A stretch of 39,544 bases of DNA from Phallusia fumigata (taxonomy: Eukaryota > Chordata > Ascidiacea > Phlebobranchia > Ascidiidae): NCBI GenBank assembly GCA_008931825.1, contig QXVZ01017481.1, positions 1-39,544 on the forward strand, written 5' to 3'. This document shows, one piece after another, positions 18,700-29,900 of the stretch; the stretch's first letter is position 1; the number at the start of each line of letters is the position of its first letter. The notes under the pieces were generated by a model. The model saw only the letters and a list, made by a program, of their open reading frames with translations. It made no database searches and was not told the DNA's origin. Both the position numbers and the translations under genes were made by a program.

Positions 18700-21015
18700 A
18701 TGCAATCAATTTTTTGTAATGGTCATATTTTTTTCCAAAGCGTTTGGAAAGTCTGTTTGCTGCAGAGTTAATCACAAAGTTGAAACAAATATCCTCAAGC
18801 ATCAGTTGTTCGAATAAATTGTTGTTGCTCGACATATGTAGCATGTGTAGTTTATTATTATTTTTTTTAGAGGGGGAAGGGCGAACCAAACCTAATTAAT
18901 TTTCCGGGGGAAGCCTACTTTAATGTTCAATTAAAAAATTGGGCTCATTTCCCCCTCCTGGCTGCGCCCTGTTCCATAGCACCCCTCAACCCGACAAAAA
19001 CCTCTCAACAAAATACCAATAGTTTTTATTTATAAGCACTATAATTAGGCAACATAAAGGATCGTTATCAAAACAACCACAAAAACAGATGAGCTACATG
19101 TATAGAAAAGATGGAAAAGAAAAGATGCACATTTGACCTAAAGCTACACACAAAGAAAATTTGGTCATTTGAATTGCATATTAAGTGCAGGTTATTTAAA
19201 GAATATTCTCCCGATTAAAGATAAAACATAATCAATAAAACCCATGGTTAATTTCGCTCAGAATCAACCTATCCAGTAATCGTATCCGGAGATGTGATTG
19301 GTCGAGCGCTGACGGGCAACTTTTCATGGATCACAGTTGGGTTGGACAACCCATGAAAAATTGGAAGCAAGTCCCCCTCGTCGTTGATGTCACAGCAGGC
19401 AAACAAAACCACCCGAAAAGAAATCCTGCCCAGCATTTCGGCTGTTTCGGAACGAGGACGCTCGAACCACCTGTTAATCTAGACATCAGTAAAGTATGTT
19501 TAGGACTCAAANTAAGCACTGGCCCTTATCAAAAACAAGTGTCAAACCAACCTGATGATCACAAGAGTTCGATTTTGTGATAAATAGTATGTTTAGTTTC
19601 AGCAAAAACCAATTTAGGCCTGTACAACGATTCAGAACATGTTAAGCAAGACGTAACTAATTTGCAAAAATTACGTTTACAATGAAAAACAAAGTTATTT
19701 ACTTCTGTGCTCAAGGCTACGAAAAATAAATAGACCTTGGGCATAGTATACTGTAGTATTCACACAAAAAGTTAGCTTTACCTGTGATAATAGGCATCAT
19801 CAAATGTTCCAAATTTTTATTCCCATACCCTCCCACCAGTGAAGTATGTCTTGCTTATGAAATAAACCTTGCGTTGCCTTTTATAGCAGTTAGTCATTGT
19901 GCTGAATCAGCTTCACACAATGCAAACAACANTTAGGCCTGTACAACGATTCAGAGCATGTTAGACGTAACTAATTTGCAAAAATTACGTTCACAATGAA
20001 AAACAAAGTGATTTACTTCTGTGCTCAAGGCTACGAAAAATAAATACACCTTAGGCATAGTATACTGTAGTATTTACACAAAAAGTTAGCTTTACCTGTG
20101 GTAATAGGCATCATCAAATGTTCAAATTTTTTATTCCCATACCCTCCCACCAGTGAAGTATGTCTTGCTTATGGAATAAACCTGGCGTTGCCTTTTATAG
20201 CAGTTAGTCATTATGCTGAATCAGCTTCACACAATGCAAACAACACGGAACGATTGTCGCGCGAGTCGTGACACAAAACCTTTGTACCTCACAACCCAGC
20301 CGGTCGCGGTAAACAAAACCATGAAAAAGTAGAGACTCTGGTTTCGCTTCGGCGAAACTGTTCTCGCGCCATTGCGTTACAACCTGGTGCGCGCTTGGGT
20401 GATTCAAGGCATGGAACTGAAGCTCAGCTAACCCAGAAACAAACTGTACAATTTTTGAATTAACTATTATCCCGTAGGAAAACTGTATGGTATGATGTCT
20501 GTGATCTCATTTACTTTGTAATAATATTACTGCCCTGGTTGCTGGTTCTAATCCTGATTCGGTCACTTTTGTTCCCGGTGCAAATAACTTAAGCGGCATT
20601 GCTCCAACCCAGTGGACCCAATGGGTTAACCCAAATTTAGTCATCAACTTCAAAGAAATCGAAAAATCAACAAACAGGCGGAGTTTCTTTTTAGTTTCAA
20701 CTAAACAGCGACACACAGCGGCGTTTTGGGTGGCTTTGTTGGTAAATTTTTTGCTTTAATCTTTGTTTAAATCTTTGCTGTGTGTAGAAACGAAAATACG
20801 GTGTTAATAAGAAACGGCTTTAAAAATGCTGATTTGGCAAATTTAGTAAACATAAAAAGACACTAAAACCTGTTGCACTAGCTTGCAGCAAAACATGTTT
20901 TGGTCTATTGCTAATTGCTATTAAACCACCTAAAATCTACCCACGGTAAAAAATTTCCAACAAAACAGCAAAATAAAACGGGGACTTTACCTGTTGTGCG
21001 ACACAAACAAACAAA
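18700..21015. other. Intergenic region, repeat-bearing
   Basis: No gene recognised. Includes the poly(A) signal of BAF copy 2, a near-identical pair of about 310-bp blocks (19612-19931 and 19933-20244) around a single N, a GC-richer stretch at 20245-20400 with a hairpin (TTTCGCTTCGGCGAAA), and a tRNA B-box-like GGTTCTAATCC near 20542-20552 that may mark a decayed SINE. The protease promoter should lie in the last few hundred bases. Confidence 0.5.
19612..20244. repeat. Near-identical direct duplication around a single N, probably allelic misassembly
   Basis: The block starting TTAGGCCTGTACAACGATTC at 19612 is repeated from 19933 with only scattered substitutions and small indels, ending TTCACACAATGCAAACAACA in both. 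The joint is one N (19932). Allele-level divergence plus the N suggests two haplotype contigs placed side by side. Confidence 0.75.
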
Positions 21016-22512
21016 ATGGATTCCTGCAAGACTGACTTCTTGCTTGCTTTGTTCATATTACTTTTGTCATGGACAATTTCTGTGGTGGAGGCCAGGCGAC
21101 CTCAGAGGCAATCCAATCAAGATATCACTTGCAAAGGAAGACATGGATACTTTCCTGATGAACGTGATTGTTCCCGGTATTACTTATGCTTCGGGGGAAG
21201 AAAACGCGCTTTTAATTGTGTTCGTGGATCTACTTTTGTCGTTCCTGCCAATCGGTGTGTTCAAAATACTACCTGTCCACAAGTAAGGGCCGTAGAGCCG
21301 GAAGAATCACGCATCGAGTTATGTAATGACGGTTACAGACGATATGGAGACATGTGTTATAAAATGTTCCCCGCTTTCGCTACATGGCAAAGTGCCAATA
21401 CATCTTGTGCTAATAATTCTGCGGTTCTTGCTCAAGCTAGATCTAAAAATGTCTTGCATTTTCTGATGCGATTAAGCCGATTTTATAATGCCCGAGACTT
21501 CTGGATTTCAACTGAAAACATGGGTTCAGCAATTCAAAACATGACAACACTCCGAAGAAGGAAAGGCGCTATTGCAGTCACAGTTCAGAGACACATTTTG
21601 AATTATCTATGTGTTAAGCTTTCTTATTTCCATGGGTACAAGCTCACAAGAGCTATGTGCCAAAATCAAAATGGATTTATTTGCCAAAAACAATTCAATA
21701 GCTCGACCACTGCTCCCCCTAGGAATGAAAAACCAATGCAGCAATCGAACTGTGTAAATGGACCACAAACAGAGGCAATAATTGGTGGACGAAATGCTAA
21801 AAGTAGTCATTATCCTTGGATGGTATCTCTACAACGAGGTCACAAACATCTTTGTGGGGCAACACTTATAAATCGATGTTGGCTATTGTCTGCTGCCCAT
21901 TGCTTGTCAATGCCGTTCATACAACCCAGTGATATGCCAACACATGCAGTGTTTGGATGGAATGCAGCAGACAGACGTTTGCACTCGAGCATTCTTTTAG
22001 GAACAATAATTCTCCACCCAACATTTGCAGCACACCCTGTACCAACCAATGACATTGCATTGATAAAACTTAAACATTGCACCTCAAAATTTAGGCCTAT
22101 ATGTCCAACAGGGCCTGATTTAAGTGTTAGCAATTTACGGTGTCATGTATTAGGTTTTGGGGCTACAGACGCATCTGGACGCATTATAAATAATCGGCAA
22201 TCCCTGCAAATTTTGTCCATGCCATTAATTGATGACACAACTTGTCGATCATCATACAGAGACAGATTTAATAACCTACAGACTTATATTACTGATACAA
22301 TGTTTTGTGCTGGCTATTTGGAGGGTGGAAGAGACTCATGTAGGGGTGACAGTGGGGGTCCACTTATTTGCGAGGACCAAGTGACCCGTAGCACTTTGCA
22401 GTGGGGTATCGTCTCCTGGGGTGGTGGGTGTGCCATCCAAAACAAACCTGGCGTTTATGCCAAAGTCTCTGCTTTTCATTCTTGGATACAAAACACCACT
22501 AGGTTTGTTTAG
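21016..22512 (+). CDS. Secreted chitin-binding / C-type-lectin / trypsin-like serine protease
   Basis: 498 aa in a single exon. Signal peptide about residues 1-26 (LLALFILLLSWTISVVEA). CBM14/peritrophin-A domain at 39-87: six cysteines (C39, 52, 58, 68, 81, 87) with the family's X5, X9, X12, X5 spacing and aromatic residues between. C-type-lectin-like domain at about 103-226 (C103, 115, 131, 199, 215, 223); the EPN/QPD and WND calcium-sugar motifs are missing, so the ligand may be protein. A linker with Thr/Pro follows. Trypsin domain 255-498: N terminus IIGG, catalytic H295 (AAHC), D346 (NDIALI), S446 (GDSGGP), and D440 at the base of the S1 pocket, predicting cleavage after Arg/Lys. The activation site is odd: the residue before IIGG is Ala254, not Arg/Lys, so it cannot be activated by a trypsin-like enzyme at that position. 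Likely binds chitinous or microbial surfaces and acts in an immune cascade or tunic/gut chitin biology; that is inference. Confidence 0.92.
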   Translation: MDSCKTDFLLALFILLLSWTISVVEARRPQRQSNQDITCKGRHGYFPDERDCSRYYLCFGGRKRAFNCVRGSTFVVPANRCVQNTTCPQVRAVEPEESRIELCNDGYRRYGDMCYKMFPAFATWQSANTSCANNSAVLAQARSKNVLHFLMRLSRFYNARDFWISTENMGSAIQNMTTLRRRKGAIAVTVQRHILNYLCVKLSYFHGYKLTRAMCQNQNGFICQKQFNSSTTAPPRNEKPMQQSNCVNGPQTEAIIGGRNAKSSHYPWMVSLQRGHKHLCGATLINRCWLLSAAHCLSMPFIQPSDMPTHAVFGWNAADRRLHSSILLGTIILHPTFAAHPVPTNDIALIKLKHCTSKFRPICPTGPDLSVSNLRCHVLGFGATDASGRIINNRQSLQILSMPLIDDTTCRSSYRDRFNNLQTYITDTMFCAGYLEGGRDSCRGDSGGPLICEDQVTRSTLQWGIVSWGGGCAIQNKPGVYAKVSAFHSWIQNTTRFV

Positions 22513-23294
22513 TTCAGATAGTGTTGTGTACATATGAAGTGTGTTTGTTTTAATGATTACAAACTTTTTCTAACATCATGGTTTTGTGTGTTACTTGCTT
22601 AAAAATTCTTGTCCTGCTGTCATATTGATTTGTTCACATTTGTAACTTTTGGTTTTGTTTATGCTTTTTTACATTCATAAATTGGTGCAGTATTATACAC
22701 ATTGTTCTGACATATCGAAAACTTTTTGCCAAACTAATACAGTATTAATGCTTTTGTTTATTAGTGAGGTTTGTCACTTTTTTGCCAGGCTAGCACTTTG
22801 ATGTAATGTATTAAGAGTTTAAACAAAAATGCATGTACCTAAATTTGCCAAAGCTATTTTGGATCACCATGTTGCAATTAATTTTTTGAGCTCTTAGATT
22901 ATCTGATCTGTTTAGAAAGTTTTATTCCCACTACTAATCAGCAAACAACTTTTTAAGACGATCAGATCATGTTATCATGATTTATTGATGAAAACTGGCA
23001 ACCAGCTAAAACCCCAAAGCGTAGTAAGAAAAGTGTCGCTTGAACCAAATGTACAAAACAGCTCCAAACATTCCAAAATGATGACACTACAAAAGAAAGC
23101 ATGTAAAATATCAAAACTGTGGAACATAATGGTGTAAGAAATTTACATTTTAATTATCACCATAGCATGAAATTTTGCATCATATTTGTACAATCTGTAA
23201 TTTGTATATCGAAGCTGTTGTTTTCCATTTACGAGTCTGGCAGTGTTAGTAGTTTACATTGCTGGTATGAACTGTTCTGTCAATCAGTGCCACC
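22513..23294. other. Convergent 3' region between protease and NOP56
   Basis: The 3' ends of two convergent genes. A minus-strand AATAAA for NOP56 is at 22981-22986 (plus strand TTTATT), about 310 nt past its stop. No canonical AATAAA was found for the protease. Confidence 0.55.
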
Positions 23295-25280
23295 TTATAA
23301 AAGGTTAGGCTGTTTTTTCTTTTTCTTTTTTTGCTTGGTTAAACTCACATCAACCTCCATTTGTTCCACACCATTTTCATGGGTTTGTGAAGCATCAAGA
23401 ACCTTTTTCTTCTTTTTGCCAGATTCTGGCACATCAACTGAAATGTCCAAGTTAGATTTGTTCTTTTTCTTCTTTTTAGGGGTTACCAGGCTATCATTAG
23501 CAACTAAAGATGCATTTTCATCTGCTGCAGCAGTATCAACATCTTTTGCTTTCTTTTTCTTCTTTTTGGCTTTGTTTTCAGATACATCTGAGACATCTAA
23601 TTCTTGAGTGGTGTCAGCATCTGTGCACTTCGTCTTCTTTTTCTTCTTTGTTGGTTGGACCTCATCTGTGACAACAACATCAGAATCAACTTGTTCCACC
23701 TTCTTTTGTTTTTTCTTTTTCTTCTTTGTTTCAGGAGACATCATTGACACATCTGTTGTTAAACCATCTTCAGTGGCAGCTTTGTTTTTATTCTTTTTCT
23801 TTTTTGCTGACTTTGGGGTTTCAGTCACACTCTCATCAACCTTGGTGACCTTAGAACAGGGTTCATCATCCGAGGCAATTTGATTGATCACTGATGTATC
23901 TGCCTCACTTTTGCGCTTTTTCTTTTTTTTCTTCTTCTCTTTTTTCTCACTGACCTCAGCATCTTTTATTTGGGATTCTATAAAGGTGTTAGCCTCGATA
24001 ACAGCTTCTTTCATTACATCTGCATTCTTTCTTGGAGCTTCACCACTTTCATAGAATTTCAGCCTTTCTTCAACCTGATCCCTCAGCTTTTCACCAAAAA
24101 TATTGTTGGGAAACTCTGTAAAGCAATCAATTCGAGATGCGATGGAGCACTTGTTGGCCAAATAGCGTGATATTCGCCCTTTGTTTTTGGATCCAGCCCT
24201 TCCGATGAAAGTGGAATGGAAAATTAGCCCATATTTTGGGGTGTTACCTCTTTGTTTTAAAGCTCTAAATAATGCCTTTTCAGCACCAAGAATTTGTACT
24301 GTGGAGGCAGGATACTTTGCCAAACTTGTCAAGCTTCCAGCATGGGATATAAGTCTGGCTCCAACTACATCTCCAATCAGTGTGGATAAATTTGGGGCAA
24401 CTGACTGCATTCTTGCATGCAGGTATTCCACCAAACTTTTCCGATAGTCGGTGAGAGAAATAACACGGCTGCAGAATGACTCAATATTTATCAAGTCAAT
24501 GGGAGATACATCCATGCCCATGGACATTTTGGAAGCTGCTATTATCGCTTTTGCTTTGGCAGAGTCCATTGTAATTTCCTCTATTTTTTCCTCCAGATCT
24601 TCGGGGCTTGTTTTCCGATTTCCAATTAACTTGGCGAGTCTGCAGTACATGTAGTTGTCACTGCTGACTTTGACCAACTCTGGAAAGTGGTAGGAATACC
24701 ATTCCTTAACTCTCATGGAAAAAGTGTTGATATCCTTGTCAAGTTGATCAAGCAGAGCAATGCTTTGAATGATCATGTTGTCTGCACGATTGACATTGAA
24801 CTTGACTTTTGCTCGGGAATAGCTGTGACCTAAACCAAGCTGTGCTTTTGCTTCGCCCTGCATAGTTAGGCCTTTGACCATGTTTGGAAAGTGAACACGC
24901 AGTCCTCGAAGAATTTCAATCACAGCATCACTGTTGGAACATTTAAGTCCAAACTCATCCTGAATGGTGGCAGATATCCTGGGGTCACCTATACCCAAAA
25001 CCACATTGGCTTTGTTGCTTCTTGGGACATTATTGTCGAGAAACACCTTCAAATCATCATGCAAAATGCCTTCAGACACAGAATTAATGTTATCCAGAGC
25101 ATTTGTTGAGGATTTGAATGGACTGAATGACACCAGCTTCACTGCTGTAACAAACAGGGAAAAGTCGGTAATAGCCTTCTCAACAGTTGGAAGCAAGGCA
25201 CCAATATCTTCAACTTCTTTCACACAGAAAAGTGCATAACCAGAAGCATGCTCATACAACACATACAGCTGTGTTGCCAT
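23295..25280 (-). CDS. nop56: Nucleolar protein 56 (box C/D snoRNP core)
   Basis: 661 aa, single exon. NOP56 pairs with NOP58, fibrillarin and 15.5K in box C/D snoRNPs that guide 2'-O-methylation and pre-rRNA processing in the nucleolus. It starts [18 protein letters not shown], which places it in NOP56 and not NOP58. An in-frame ATG 21 codons upstream (25343) was rejected because it lies before the conserved N terminus and upstream of a probable splice acceptor. NOSIC region about 147-203 ([20 protein letters not shown]). Nop RNA-binding domain about 255-405, with GAEKALFRA at 332-340 and the [17 protein letters not shown] block. From about 439 to the end is a tail of Lys runs alternating with acidic/Ser segments (KKKKKK blocks), longer than in the human protein (594 aa). 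No intron interrupts it, although NOP56 usually has many introns and often hosts snoRNAs. Confidence 0.95.
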   Translation of the reverse strand: MATQLYVLYEHASGYALFCVKEVEDIGALLPTVEKAITDFSLFVTAVKLVSFSPFKSSTNALDNINSVSEGILHDDLKVFLDNNVPRSNKANVVLGIGDPRISATIQDEFGLKCSNSDAVIEILRGLRVHFPNMVKGLTMQGEAKAQLGLGHSYSRAKVKFNVNRADNMIIQSIALLDQLDKDINTFSMRVKEWYSYHFPELVKVSSDNYMYCRLAKLIGNRKTSPEDLEEKIEEITMDSAKAKAIIAASKMSMGMDVSPIDLINIESFCSRVISLTDYRKSLVEYLHARMQSVAPNLSTLIGDVVGARLISHAGSLTSLAKYPASTVQILGAEKALFRALKQRGNTPKYGLIFHSTFIGRAGSKNKGRISRYLANKCSIASRIDCFTEFPNNIFGEKLRDQVEERLKFYESGEAPRKNADVMKEAVIEANTFIESQIKDAEVSEKKEKKKKKKKRKSEADTSVINQIASDDEPCSKVTKVDESVTETPKSAKKKKNKNKAATEDGLTTDVSMMSPETKKKKKKQKKVEQVDSDVVVTDEVQPTKKKKKTKCTDADTTQELDVSDVSENKAKKKKKKAKDVDTAAADENASLVANDSLVTPKKKKKNKSNLDISVDVPESGKKKKKVLDASQTHENGVEQMEVDVSLTKQKKKKKKQPNLL

Positions 25281-26998
25281 TTTGCTATGTGATGTGCACC
25301 TAAGCAGAAAACAGTTTTGTTTGAAGAAACAAAAACCTGTCATATGGCTGATAACCGCATGACATTTTGGTCCTGCACGCCCGAGATCCGTTGGGAACTG
25401 CCATATTGCAGTGCAAGTTACTACTTTACAATACGTACTAAGCTGTGTAAACCAGGAGTTTGCAACCTTTGTTACAGGACGGTTAAATATAACAATTATA
25501 GACTGCGGGACGTACCTTTATATATTTTAGGTTAACTTTGTTTTATTGCATGTCAAAAACGTTTAGATTCTGAAACAAATCCTAGCGGCACATCTTATGA
25601 CCCTTATAGCTGCATTATTACCAAACAGATAAAAATTGGCCTTCTGTCGGTTGCGCAATGCACAAATTTGCTTGGACAGAAGGGATTGCAGTCTTCCGCA
25701 AGTACTGCAATTCGTTTTGATACTACTTTCAAAAATACGCACCACTTCATTGCCAAGACATTTCCTTTTTCAAAGTCGCATTGGGCCTGTGGGCCGGTCC
25801 TTTTACACCCCTAATAAAACATACAACTTAAATCATGACAATATACCAAAGCCACTCATTGCTCACAAAATGCTTTTCGCCACGAGACTGACCTTTCACC
25901 CTGTGTGTATATTTGCACCACGGTTCAGGGACATTTTATGTTTGGATTGCTAAACAACTCGATTTCTGCTTCTTTCTTGTTTGCTGTACAAGGAGTTTAG
26001 CTATAATTTTTCGAAATAAACATTAACAGCTTTTTTTCGTTTAACGCCAAATCGAAGGGTTTATTTGCCAAATCGAAAGGATTTGAAAAGGTGGCTTTGA
26101 ATTTTTTTTCTTTTTGAGCAACCAAATGTTTACATGAACTAAACACTTGACGTACACTACACTTTCTTTATGTTACTTTTAAAACAACAAAACAGATTTG
26201 TTCTTTCCTAATATTTCATCTGTGTAGAAACACTGAAAATTCACTTCAAGAGAAACTGTTTCTCCAAAGTGACGTAAAACACTTCAGGTGCACGATATAA
26301 GTGTTTTTAGAATTCATCCGTCTTTTGTCTGATAGTAAAGCAGTTCAGGGAATTGAAACAACGACTTGAAAACAACTTGGTGTCAGCGGAGCTTATTTGT
26401 TTTATAGCAGTTTGTTTTTTATTGTAAGTTTACGTCCTTTGAACATCAGGTAACTTATTGCAGAGCATCGAACACTTGATTATGTGGTACTGCTTGTAAT
26501 TGAAGGATATTGGTTTTGTAAACTTCTGACGCAGGATAAGTTGTCCACTGAAAAAGGGTTTAATGATTTGACTTAAGCTGTGATAAGTTGTTTGGTTGGT
26601 TTTTATGGAATTTTTTGTTTTTTGTCCATTTAATTCTTGGTTAGGGTTATTTAGATTTCGGTGTAAGTTGTATATTTGCAGTGTTTAGAGACGATAAGAC
26701 ACAAATTTTGTTGGCCTGCGAAATGATTGCTCTTTAATTATTTATGCCATAGACAGGATTCGTGCCATTGTCGGCCTTGTCCAACCGCCGTTCCATTGTA
26801 GGTTACTTAGGGTTTGTGTTCTTCGGCTGCTGGGTCAAAGTGCTGTCTGATTTCTTTGAATTACATTTGCGCATTCAAATTTAATAACAATTCTTCTCTG
26901 CCGCCATAAATTACTGGTTAAAAGCATGCTAATGGCTTTCCTAAAGCGGCGGACTGCGTGCACCGTTGAATAGTCTTTATTTGACTGGACAGATCTAA
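25281..26998. other. Divergent intergenic region between NOP56 and the lectin gene
   Basis: No gene seen. The two flanking genes diverge, so both promoters lie here. A possible transposon-end-like stretch (CAGGAGTTTGCAACCTTTGT) is near 25452. The region before the lectin (about 26270-26990) is unique sequence without clear motifs. Confidence 0.5.
25300..25312 (-). promoter_or_regulatory. Splice acceptor 19 nt upstream of NOP56 ATG
   Basis: Reading the minus strand, CTGTTTTCTGCTTAG is followed by GTGCACATCACATAGCAAA and the ATG. The pyrimidine-rich tract plus AG fits a spliced-leader acceptor or the end of a 5' UTR intron. Confidence 0.5.
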
Positions 26999-29900
26999 AT
27001 GAAGATGTCAATTAATCATCACGCACAGTCAGTAAATACTGGCGATGGAGTAGACTGCATTGCTTTGAAGGAAATATCGAGAAACATATCCGTGGCCGAA
27101 GCGATGAAAAAACCTATCGAGGCATTTACAGAGCTGACCCCGAACGCTGGAAACAAAAACTGCAGGAATGGCCACATCGCCAAAAAGTCAAAGGAAAATA
27201 GTACTCAAGTTCAAGACCTGCAAAAGAAGGTCCACTTTCACGATGACAGGTCCCCAGTATATGAATTGAAACCGTATGGGCTACACAGCGAACTGTTGAA
27301 CCAGGACAACAACATATATTTGTTGATAGCGATATTTTCGTTGGTGGTCGCCACCGCTGCTGTGGTAGGCTGTATTCTGTTGTACTTTATGGCAACAACC
27401 CTGCAAGGCGATGTTAAACTTTTGGAGGGCAGGATTTTTGGTAGCAAAGGCTCTGAAAATGGACCTATCATGAATGGTGTACATGTTAACGGTGTTGGTG
27501 TTTTGGACTATATCACAAACAAAACTACGTCATTGCGTAACGAAGTAGATCAACTGACGAAGTGGGCAAACGATTCTGGTTGCATTCGTGGACACGACTT
27601 CACTAGCGGGTAAGGTCGTTTATGCGGCGCCTGATCTAATCTCTACAAAGCTTGATTGCAATCTCTCTATAAATCAGGCCNGGCAAACGATTCTGGTTGC
27701 ATTCGTGGACACGACTTCACTAGCGGGTAAGGTCGTTTATGCGGCGCCTGATCTAATCTCTACAAAGCTTGATTGCAATCTCTCTATAAATCAGGCCAGT
27801 TTTTATCAAACAAGTCATCATACCGAGCATAGTACTCCACTCGATTTTGAAGCCGAGATTTGATCTAATATTAATTCGCCGTGATTTTCAAAATAATTGC
27901 TCGGTACGAAATGTTAGAAAAAAATTACGGTTTTTATTGGAAAATACTGCTTCCTTGTAGGTCCAGTCAGATAAACGCGTTTCAGGCTTTAGTTTTTGCT
28001 CGAATGCCACGATCACTGTCAGTCAGACTTTTCCAAACAGTGACACTAATAACGACTAAGATTAGTTTAATTAATCACTCCGACTTCTGTTACTCATTTT
28101 TGAACCAGATCTGTTTTAGGCAATACTGCTACCGGCTGTTACGGTTTGAGCTGGACTTTTGGCAAGCTTACCGGTTTTGTCAAGAAAGGGACGGTTATCT
28201 CGCCTTTGCTGACGATTTAGCCTCCTGGAACAAGACAGTGTTCTTTTTACTCGAAAGAGGATTTCGGATGAAGGAAGTCTGGACCGGTGTCCACAAGGTA
28301 AATGAATTCTTATGAGCACTTATTTAGAATTCAACCATGCTGGTAAAATGCCGTGAAAAACTATTTGGGATGTGTCAAAATTTAGTCCACTGGCAACGGA
28401 CTTCGAAAGTCAGAAACAATTAAATCTCAAGTGGGCGCTTATATTAATTCTTAGAACGGTTTTCTGTGAAAGTCCCAATGCCCGAAGATGTTTAGCAACA
28501 ACAATACCTTTATTTTTGAATGTTGCGAAATGTTTGTAGATCTTATGCCTTTTGAAAACAACGAGCAATTAACACATGTTTCATTTATTGCTAATTTTTC
28601 GCAACTTGCACTGATGGTCGCTACCGCTACAACGTCACAAATTGGAAACCAATGTCGTCAAAAAACGTGTCTAAGCGGAAAACTATTTAGCAACATAAGT
28701 ACGTGCTTATAATTAAACTCTTGACGATAATATAACCAAGGGCAGGGTCATAAATGGGGGAGGACAGATGTAAGGGTAACTTTTGATCGGGCGACCCCGT
28801 CCCCACCCCCAAAAAATGTCCCTGCGAGAAACTATCGTTTTTTTTAGAAATGACAAAATTAGATTTGGCAGTTTTGGTACACATCCCCACGTCTTTTAGT
28901 CTACTTGTTTACAATTGTAGGCCCGAAAACTAAACTCCTCTTTCAAAATTTACGTTTGCTTCCCAATCACGACGTACGTACCTCCGGCATTTATCTCCCA
29001 ATACTTGTGTAACAAAATATTTTTCATGCAAAGGATCTATGGGGACTTCAAACAGCCGGGGAGGGGTGAAAAGTTTGTTGCAACATATTTACAATTTATA
29101 ACGTATGCGCAAATTTAAAACACATATTCGTGGACGATTGTATTCAATTAACGCTAAATCCATTTAAGCTAACAAAACTACTCTACTCGACTACTCGAAG
29201 TGGAAAACAAACTCGGTGTATTGGATAAATCGGTTTTTGATAATGGATTTTTGTTCCGTTGTTGCTGGCCCGTTACATTTTTTGTGACATATTTAGTTCT
29301 TGTATTGAATTGCTGTGGTTCACAACAATTTTTAACCCCCTCCGTCTCTTTTCGGGCCCAGCTCCAAATATACGGAACTGTTTGGTCCGGGATGGACAAT
29401 CCATCATTTTTTTTTATTAAGTTTACCTTTTAACTTATTCGATTGGAAGCATTTACCGTTTGCTGGCGCGGAAGCCCTGGGCTTCGAATCGTTTAAAATG
29501 CGATTATCGACCACGTTGAGTNCGCGGAAGCCCTGGGCTTCGAATCGTTTAAAATGCGATTATCGACCACGTTGAGTGCTCGGCAGCGCTGCAAAACAAC
29601 AAGAGTTAATTCATGGCTTGACATCACCAGAAAAGGTCTGGGTGTACATCACAACAACCCAAGTCACCTAGCACTAGTTTCGACCGTATGGTGATTTGTT
29701 GGTTGAAACTGTTCGTTAAAAAATAATAATATGCGATTTGAGACGAACCTGAGTCACTTCTATGCCCCGAAAACCAGCATACATTTCATAACACAGTACG
29801 AAAGAGAAGATATTTGAGTAATAAGTGTAACACGCTCACCAAAAACTGTATATACTTGTATACCGAAACAAAAAGCGCATGCAAACCGGCCTTGATTTAT

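Noticed and set aside
20507-20716. Minus-strand frame and B-box-like GGTTCTAATCC suggesting a tRNA gene
   Set aside because: No cloverleaf could be folded (T stem mispairs, no A box at the right distance); at most a decayed tRNA-derived SINE.
23119-23883. Plus-strand open frames rich in Phe
   Set aside because: Antisense of the Lys-rich NOP56 tail (AAG/AAA runs read as TTT/CTT); shadows.
25281-25343. N-terminal extension of NOP56 by 21 residues
   Set aside because: Lies upstream of the conserved N terminus and spans a probable splice acceptor; the ATG at 25278-25280 matches the family start.
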